Shown here piece by piece: positions 4,095 through 8,034 of a stretch of DNA of 8,034 bases. Source of the stretch: Muribaculaceae bacterium (GTDB taxonomy: Bacteria; Pseudomonadota; Alphaproteobacteria; Rs-D84); assembly GCA_023665245.1 (NCBI GenBank), contig JAMPEH010000094.1, positions 1 to 8,034 on the forward strand, read 5' to 3'. Position 1 is the first letter of the stretch, and each line of letters opens with the position of its first letter. The position numbers were made by a program, and so were the translations under genes. The notes beneath the pieces were generated by a model. The model saw only the letters and a program-made list of their open reading frames with translations. It did no database searches and was not told the origin of the DNA.

Positions 4095-7070
4095 CTATTC
4101 GGGGAGTCCGAGCATCTCTCTGAGATAGTCTTTGCCGCTGCCGGATGACGATTGCTGTGGAGTTCCCCATTCTTCGGGGAAGGCTGTGCCTGTCTTCGTT
4201 TCTTTCTCCATACTGTCGTTTAAGGGGAGACCGGCTTTGGCTGCTTTGCGGCTTCTTAGGTAGATCATCTCCTTCTGTACTTTTTCTTCGGATTCATCCC
4301 GCTTTACCCTCTTTAGTATTCTCTTGCCGGAATTCTGCAGTGTTTCTGGATTGAGTTCTTCTATCCATTCGCAAGTGTAGCAGAAACCGACGAGCGATTT
4401 CTTGAAGGTGTTCATAGTTGTGTTCTTGAGTCCGGAATAAGTCTTGTAAGCGTTGAAGGCATCCTCTTTGACGATAAGCCTGTCAAGATTATCACCCTCT
4501 TCGGCAAAGTAGTATTCAGCCCAGTTAAGAAAGTTCTCGGACATGTCTCGCTTATATTTTCTATAGACGATATTTCTTATGTCTGGCTCTATTTTTATTG
4601 GATGTCCTAACGTGGAAAGATAAAATTTAACGCATTGAAGCATGAAGTTTAGATCTGAATTCCATTCCTCTTCGGTGTATTCCTCTTGAAAAAGGGCTTT
4701 CCCAAAATCATCATATATTCTTCGTGTCTCAATATAGTCGTTTTCATCTGTGCTTTGATGATAGTAGTCAGAAAAGGTTACCGCCAGCATCCTTCTGACT
4801 GTGGATGGGTTGAATTCTCTTGGAACGTAGTTGGTGGTGAATACGAACTTAGGAGATTCCGAGTATCGAAGTGTGTAACTTTTTACATTCTTGGCATCGA
4901 TAATGATGTCTGATGTTATTTTATTGTAAAATTGACCAAAGTCAAGACCTTCGGCACAATCATCAAAGCATACAAAATCTGTCTCGGAATCAACTTGTTC
5001 GAAAAGAAATTTGTTTTCCAGCAATTTGGTGCCTCTGCCATCCATGAATTTTCCTGTGACCAGATTCCGAAGAGATTCAATCATGAAGGATTTTCCACTG
5101 CCGCCATTACATTGATCGTTATCTCCAATCAGGTTGTCCATCAAGAAGGGGGACCATTGCCTTGAATGGTCCTTGTATCGATGAAGCATGAAGCCGACAG
5201 TGAAAATCTTGTTTATCAAATTCCTCTCCTGTTCACGTATCTCCTCGGTTGTCAGTCCTTCTCCATGTATGTCGAAGCGATGTGTGTCACAGTATTCCTC
5301 GCGCTGTTTCTGTTCTTTAGGCGAGAACCTTGTTTCCATCTCTTTCCTCCAAAATATTCTTGATGTGTTAATCAAATATTTGAAGAATTTCGACTCGGTG
5401 CTTTTTATCTCAATTCTGAAATCCTCGCTGTTGTAGGAGCCTTCTGGATGTGTTATGACAAACATATCAGATAGTATATTTATCTCGTGAGGAATTATTT
5501 TGTCTTTCCACACGTAATAGTCTATACTCTCTTTTGTTGAGTCTATTTTTCTGCAACCATCCGACTTTACTTCCACCGAGTATCGCGGAAAGTGAAATAA
5601 TTGAGAATTTTTCGTGCTTGTAGAGAAATCAAGCTCAATTTCCGGCAAATTCTCAAGTTTGTCGTTTGCAAAATACGGAGATGTGAGTATGACGTTTCTC
5701 AGTGCTCGGGGAAGGCCGCTTCTTTTTGCCCATTTGTGGACAAAATGTCTTAGTTCTGATGGTTTTGAAGGCTTCACTACATTCCCCGTAATATTTATAT
5801 ATCTTGGCGTTGCGGAATTTTCGTCACTTAAGATGGCAAATCCGTTTAGGTGTAGAAATTCGCATAGACACTCAGGGTCTAATTTGTATTTTAAATCACC
5901 TTGTTTGTTTTTTTCAGTGAACCAAAACTTTGCCGGGGTGGCGGCTGCATATAGTTTCTTGAAGTCTTCCTTGGTGCTGTAGAGCTCACACCAGTCGCGG
6001 AAGTCTTTGCGTGGCTTGCCCCGGTTGTCTTTCCTCTGCTGAAGACTCTCGGGCAACCAAATGGTGTGGATGTCGATGAAGCGCATGGCGAGCTCGCGCC
6101 CCTTGATGCGCCCTGTCGTGTCGATGTCGGGGATGTTGTAGACGGTCTCCACGTATTTGCAGATCTGCCGGAATTCGGCTTCGCTCACCTTGTAGGTCTC
6201 GGAGTTGAACCAGACGGGCCAGTAACCGAGTGCCCTGGCACACATGGCGTCTCTCTCTCCGCTGCAGATGATGGCTTCAGGCAGTTTCTCGGGTTTGAAG
6301 GCTTTCCCTTCATTCGCGGGGTCGGCGTTGAATTGCTTCTCGAGGTCCAGGTTCCATGCGCTCCATGCGGATGAGAGTTCGAAGAGTCCGTTGGTGTATT
6401 GTTGCGGTTTTTTGTTGAGTGGATAATAGGAGAACCGCCATTGCTTGTCGGGTTCCTTGGGCTTGTAGATTTTGTAAAAACGGTCTTGCTTGCCGTTTTT
6501 GTCTTCAAACCAACATTCGCGCACGAAGATGGGGTAGTGCTCGTTGGAGTGGGTGTAGACGATTTCTCGGTCTTTGCTGACTCTCGCTATGTATTTCGCG
6601 CGATACCAATGTAGAGAGGCGAGGTCTTCTTTCGTCACCCTTGGCCCCATGGTCTTGCAGTCTTCTTCGGAAAATTCCTGGTCTATTTCCCAAAACATGT
6701 CCCCTTCCTTCTGGTCGGGACCTGCCGGTTCCTTGGTGATGACCGGACGGTTGACTGCCCTGTTCAATTCATCGGTGACCCCGAATGTGCCTCCGAGATC
6801 AAGGAGTGCCTCCACGAAATTGAGGTTGCTCTGGTCCATGTGAATGTCGATGGGGTTGACGGCCTTGCCCTCTCCCCCGAAGTCGGTGACTTTCCATACC
6901 TCATAACCGTCCTTGCTCTTGAATTTCTTCACGTAGGACGATGGTGTCCTCTCATTGCGCATGCGGAAGGGTTTCCCCGTCCTGGCAGATTCGGCTGCCT
7001 CCGGATAGTGGAGGGTGATGATGTCAAGGCCGTCGTTGGTGGCGGCGTATAGTTGCTCTGCTTTTATCAT
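4095..7070 (-). CDS. Primase-helicase: TOPRIM-like primase half fused to D5/SF3-type helicase half
   Basis: This 991-aa phage replication protein should prime and unwind DNA at the element's origin. Residues about 30-95 (PFRMRNERTPSSYVKKF, then VWKVTDFGGEG and NFVEALLDLGG) resemble the CHC2 primase N-terminal fold. However, the first cysteine is at residue 138, so no zinc site can form there. A TOPRIM-like core follows: Glu272 in ICSGERDAM (about 265-276) and Asp315/Asp317 in YNIPDIDTTGRIKG (311-324). The C-terminal half has the ATPase motifs: Walker A NGGSGKS (655-661), Walker B DFVCFDD (698-704), sensor KFVFTTNYVPRE with Asn747 (741-752), and likely arginine finger residues Arg759/Arg760. 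Residues after about 925 form a charged, Ser/Gly-rich tail. It is the last gene of the early operon, 90 bp after the 103-aa gene. Base composition changes sharply near 5985 (about residue 362), GC-rich before and AT-rich after, which suggests a mosaic origin. Confidence 0.9.
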   Translation of the reverse strand: MIKAEQLYAATNDGLDIITLHYPEAAESARTGKPFRMRNERTPSSYVKKFKSKDGYEVWKVTDFGGEGKAVNPIDIHMDQSNLNFVEALLDLGGTFGVTDELNRAVNRPVITKEPAGPDQKEGDMFWEIDQEFSEEDCKTMGPRVTKEDLASLHWYRAKYIARVSKDREIVYTHSNEHYPIFVRECWFEDKNGKQDRFYKIYKPKEPDKQWRFSYYPLNKKPQQYTNGLFELSSAWSAWNLDLEKQFNADPANEGKAFKPEKLPEAIICSGERDAMCARALGYWPVWFNSETYKVSEAEFRQICKYVETVYNIPDIDTTGRIKGRELAMRFIDIHTIWLPESLQQRKDNRGKPRKDFRDWCELYSTKEDFKKLYAAATPAKFWFTEKNKQGDLKYKLDPECLCEFLHLNGFAILSDENSATPRYINITGNVVKPSKPSELRHFVHKWAKRSGLPRALRNVILTSPYFANDKLENLPEIELDFSTSTKNSQLFHFPRYSVEVKSDGCRKIDSTKESIDYYVWKDKIIPHEINILSDMFVITHPEGSYNSEDFRIEIKSTESKFFKYLINTSRIFWRKEMETRFSPKEQKQREEYCDTHRFDIHGEGLTTEEIREQERNLINKIFTVGFMLHRYKDHSRQWSPFLMDNLIGDNDQCNGGSGKSFMIESLRNLVTGKFMDGRGTKLLENKFLFEQVDSETDFVCFDDCAEGLDFGQFYNKITSDIIIDAKNVKSYTLRYSESPKFVFTTNYVPREFNPSTVRRMLAVTFSDYYHQSTDENDYIETRRIYDDFGKALFQEEYTEEEWNSDLNFMLQCVKFYLSTLGHPIKIEPDIRNIVYRKYKRDMSENFLNWAEYYFAEEGDNLDRLIVKEDAFNAYKTYSGLKNTTMNTFKKSLVGFCYTCEWIEELNPETLQNSGKRILKRVKRDESEEKVQKEMIYLRSRKAAKAGLPLNDSMEKETKTGTAFPEEWGTPQQSSSGSGKDYLREMLGLPE

Positions 7071-7090
7071 GTTGTGGTTTGCTTTGTCTA

Positions 7091-7100
7091 CCCCCCCCCC
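7091..7100 (-). repeat. Homopolymer tract, ten Gs on the coding strand, in the primase-helicase leader
   Basis: The plus strand has C10 and the minus (coding) strand G10, 20 bp before the ATG at 7070. It is the longest homopolymeric G/C run in the window. Such tracts slip during replication, and this one lies between a candidate promoter (7115-7122) and the start codon. A length change would alter the spacing or structure of the leader, not the protein. Confidence 0.85.
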
Positions 7101-7114
7101 TTGCGTAACTGTGA

Positions 7115-7146
7115 CAAAATTATCGCAATTTCAGGGAGGGAGGAAG
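7115..7146 (-). promoter_or_regulatory. Possible internal promoter for the primase-helicase, overlapped by a TGTGACA site
   Basis: On the minus strand TAATTTTG (7115-7122) fits the TAnnTTTG -7 consensus, but no clear TTTG -33 lies upstream. The plus-strand heptamer TGTGACA (7110-7116) overlaps it. The adjacent plus-strand GCGTAAC (7103-7109) is the inverse of GTTACGC at 3823-3829 in the origin-like region. A factor binding those heptamers could therefore control this gene. The -33 is weak. Confidence 0.35.
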
Positions 7147-7160
7147 GACGGTGGCGGCGA

Positions 7161-7472
7161 TTAGGCCGATGCCTGCTGGTGACTGATAATATGGATGTCC
7201 ATCGGCTCTTCCCATCCGATGACTTGCCTGATGCTCTTGCGGACTGAATCGGATATCTCTTCCCATGTCTTGCTCTTGTCGGCGGAGAATACTATCGAGC
7301 TGCATTCTTTCTGGAATGCCGTGCCCAACACATGGTAGCCGGATAGTGTGTCGATCTGGTCTGCTATGGGGTTGGTGTGTTTCTTCCCTCTGCTGATGTG
7401 GAGTTTTATGTTTCGACGGTTGCCACAGCAAAGGGCAGCCCTGAATTCTTTTGTTTCAAATTCGTATTTCAT
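7161..7472 (-). CDS. Small early protein of unknown function, 103 aa
   Basis: I do not recognise this protein. It starts with MKYEFETKEFRAALCCGNRRNIKLHISRGKK, where residues about 9-28 look like two beta strands around a CCGNRRN turn. The middle (about 36-66) is mixed, and an amphipathic helix at about 70-86 (WEEISDSVRKSIRQVIGW) is followed by a short C-terminal strand (MDIHIIS). There is no signal peptide, membrane segment or zinc motif; C15 and C16 are adjacent and C57 stands alone. It is the second gene of the early operon, 75 bp after the HTH gene and 90 bp before the primase-helicase, so a replication-accessory or host-takeover role is possible. An overlapping minus-strand reading frame of the same length (7431-7120) is His/Gln/Arg/Pro-rich and looks like a shadow. 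This frame is preferred for its balanced composition and predicted secondary structure. Confidence 0.65.
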   Translation of the reverse strand: MKYEFETKEFRAALCCGNRRNIKLHISRGKKHTNPIADQIDTLSGYHVLGTAFQKECSSIVFSADKSKTWEEISDSVRKSIRQVIGWEEPMDIHIISHQQASA

Positions 7473-7498
7473 GTTGTCTTCTTGTATATAATGGGTCG

Positions 7499-7538
7499 GG
7501 GTCTTCTTCGTTTGTCGTCGCTCGCACTCGGAAGACCC
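7499..7538 (-). repeat. Inverted repeat GGGTCTTC / GAAGACCC between the first two early genes
   Basis: Perfect 8-bp arms at 7499-7506 and 7531-7538 are separated by 24 bp. In the early transcript this could form a hairpin between the HTH gene and the 103-aa gene. There is no U-tract, so it is unlikely to be a simple terminator. It could affect mRNA stability or bind a protein. Confidence 0.4.
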
Positions 7539-7547
7539 TTCCCCGGG

Positions 7548-7784
7548 TTAGAATATCTTTTTGCCGGCGGTCGCTTCGATGGCCCTCTTTTGCAGGTCGG
7601 TGAAATGCTTGCGGTAGGTGCCGGGCATCGACCATTGCACCACCGTCTTCTGCTTCACCCCGGTGGCTTCCGCTATCTTCTTGCGCATGATGCGGATCTC
7701 GCAATATGGCAGCGAGTGAAAGTATTCCCGGAGAAATCGTCCCTCGCATTCTTTTGACGTTTTTTTACAAATGTTTTTTGCCAT
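7548..7784 (-). CDS. Small helix-turn-helix protein in the Cro position, 78 aa
   Basis: This is the first gene of the early operon, transcribed divergently from the repressor. After a basic N-terminus (AKNICKKTSKECEGR) comes a helical DNA-binding domain. MRKKIAEATGVKQKTVVQWSM (residues about 33-53) reads as the helix-turn-helix, with Gly42 in the turn and KQKTVVQW as recognition helix. The C-terminal LQKRAIEATAGKKIF resembles the closing helix of small phage HTH proteins that end in AGxxIF. The length and position match Cro-like early repressors, which bind the shared operator and shut off the repressor or early promoter. An excisionase-like or replication-initiation role is also possible. 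The start at 7784 follows an A-rich, SD-less leader, about 22-25 nt after the predicted transcription start. The HTH assignment is by eye. Confidence 0.75.
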   Translation of the reverse strand: MAKNICKKTSKECEGRFLREYFHSLPYCEIRIMRKKIAEATGVKQKTVVQWSMPGTYRKHFTDLQKRAIEATAGKKIF

Positions 7785-7811
7785 TTTCTGATTTATTTGT
7801 TAACTTTATAC

Positions 7812-7846
7812 TGCAAAGGTAGTAAAAAAAACCTTAATGTGGCAAA
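7812..7846 (-). promoter_or_regulatory. Early promoter (Bacteroidetes type)
   Basis: On the minus strand the -33 element TTTG (7843-7846) is followed after 21 bp by the -7 element TACCTTTG (7814-7821), a full match to TTTG-N(19-21)-TAnnTTTG. It drives the HTH gene, the 103-aa gene and probably the primase-helicase. The -33 lies inside the palindromic operator, so a bound repressor would block it. Confidence 0.85.
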
Positions 7847-7859
7847 TTTTACCACATTA
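7835..7859. promoter_or_regulatory. Palindromic switch operator TAATGTGG-N9-CCACATTA
   Basis: The arms are perfect 8-bp inverted repeats with a 9-bp spacer (CAAATTTTA). The site overlaps the -33 of the leftward early promoter, and its right end touches the -7 of the rightward repressor promoter. This is the geometry of a CI/Cro operator with autoregulation. A second copy with the same left arm lies at 3580-3604. The likely ligand is the HTH repressor encoded from 7884, the Cro-position HTH protein, or both. Confidence 0.8.
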
Positions 7860-7865
7860 TTTTTG
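7858..7865 (+). promoter_or_regulatory. Probable -7 element of the repressor promoter
   Basis: TATTTTTG fits TAnnTTTG and lies 18 bp before the ATG at 7884. No TTTG is seen at the -33 distance, so the promoter should be weak or need activation. It overlaps the right arm of the palindromic operator by two bases, which suggests autorepression. Confidence 0.55.
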
Positions 7866-7883
7866 TAAATAATTTTAATCGGT

Positions 7884-8034
7884 ATGGCTAATTTATTTTT
7901 AATTAGGGATTTGTGTCAATCCAAAAATATTCCTTTCTGTGAGCTCTGTAAAGCGATCGGAAAGGATGAGAGTTCTATCCATTCGGCAATTCGCCGGGGG
8001 TCGACCAAAACGGAGACTCTTGAGGAAATCTCAA
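7884..8034 (+). CDS. CI/XRE-type HTH repressor (C-terminus cut by window edge)
   Basis: Fifty codons are open from ATG at 7884 to the right edge, with no stop. The N-terminus (MANLFLIRDLCQSKN) leads into a five-helix XRE-type fold. FCELCKAIGKDESSIHSAIRRG (residues 18-39) is the helix-turn-helix, with KDESSIHSAIRRG as recognition helix region, followed by TKTETLEEIS as the start of helix 4. This matches small Bacteroidetes Cro/CI-type regulators, where a Gly-X-X-X-(X)-S/A pattern opens the recognition helix. It is the only plus-strand gene and faces the early operon across a palindromic operator, the classic position for a lysogeny repressor. Whether it carries a LexA-type cleavage domain cannot be seen because the gene leaves the window. 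There is no clear SD; the leader is AT-rich. A toxin-antitoxin antitoxin is possible but less likely in this context. Confidence 0.8.
   Translation, partial: MANLFLIRDLCQSKNIPFCELCKAIGKDESSIHSAIRRGSTKTETLEEIS

Noticed and set aside
7071..7160. Possible frameshift fusing the 103-aa gene to the primase-helicase at the G10 tract
   Set aside because: The G tract lies in the gap between the stop of the first gene and the start of the second. The primase-helicase has a plausible N-terminus of its own, so no shared frame is needed.
7120..7431. Second 103-codon minus-strand frame overlapping the small early gene
   Set aside because: Its His/Gln/Arg/Pro-rich product lacks a plausible hydrophobic core. 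The frame at 7161-7472 has normal composition and fits the operon better.

Overview
The window looks like part of a temperate phage, prophage or capsid-forming phage satellite from a Bacteroidales host, probably gut-associated. The host call rests on several promoters with the Bacteroidetes -7 element TAnnTTTG, mostly A-rich upstream regions instead of Shine-Dalgarno sites, and protein families that resemble Bacteroidetes phage proteins. No database search was possible, so family names come from motif recognition.

All genes except the last lie on the minus strand, so the element reads from right to left. At the right end is a lysis/lysogeny-type switch: a plus-strand CI/XRE-type repressor (7884 onward, cut by the window end) faces a minus-strand early operon. 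A perfect 8-bp-arm palindrome (7835-7859) overlaps both divergent promoters. The early operon encodes a 78-aa HTH (Cro-position) protein (7784-7548), an unrecognised 103-aa protein (7472-7161) and a 991-aa primase-helicase (7070-4095) with a TOPRIM-like half and an SF3 half. It ends at a strong intrinsic terminator (4022-4059).

Between the terminator and the next gene is about 460 bp without genes (about 3560-4020). It is AT-rich and packed with TGTKACA-type heptamers, including a perfect palindrome. It is the best candidate for a replication origin or a regulator/recombinase binding region. At its left edge is a near copy of the switch promoter plus operator, with identical spacing, driving a 160-aa protein (3519-3037). 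The same repressor therefore probably controls two units about 4.2 kb apart. Just downstream, three exact 11-bp-period copies of AGGACAA sit in front of the virion genes and look like an activator site.

The late/virion operon then runs left: a 145-aa putative structural protein (2914-2477), an S49-family head-maturation protease with a visible Ser144/Lys199 dyad (2421-1555), and a probable major capsid protein with an N-terminal coiled-coil scaffold segment (1528 to the window edge, incomplete).

Working model (inference): the repressor silences the early promoter and the promoter of the 160-aa gene. On induction the replication operon and the 160-aa protein are expressed together, and the latter, or another factor, may switch on the virion genes through the 11-bp repeats. 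No integrase, terminase, portal, tail or lysis gene is in the window, so an ordinary prophage and a capsid-forming satellite cannot be told apart here.
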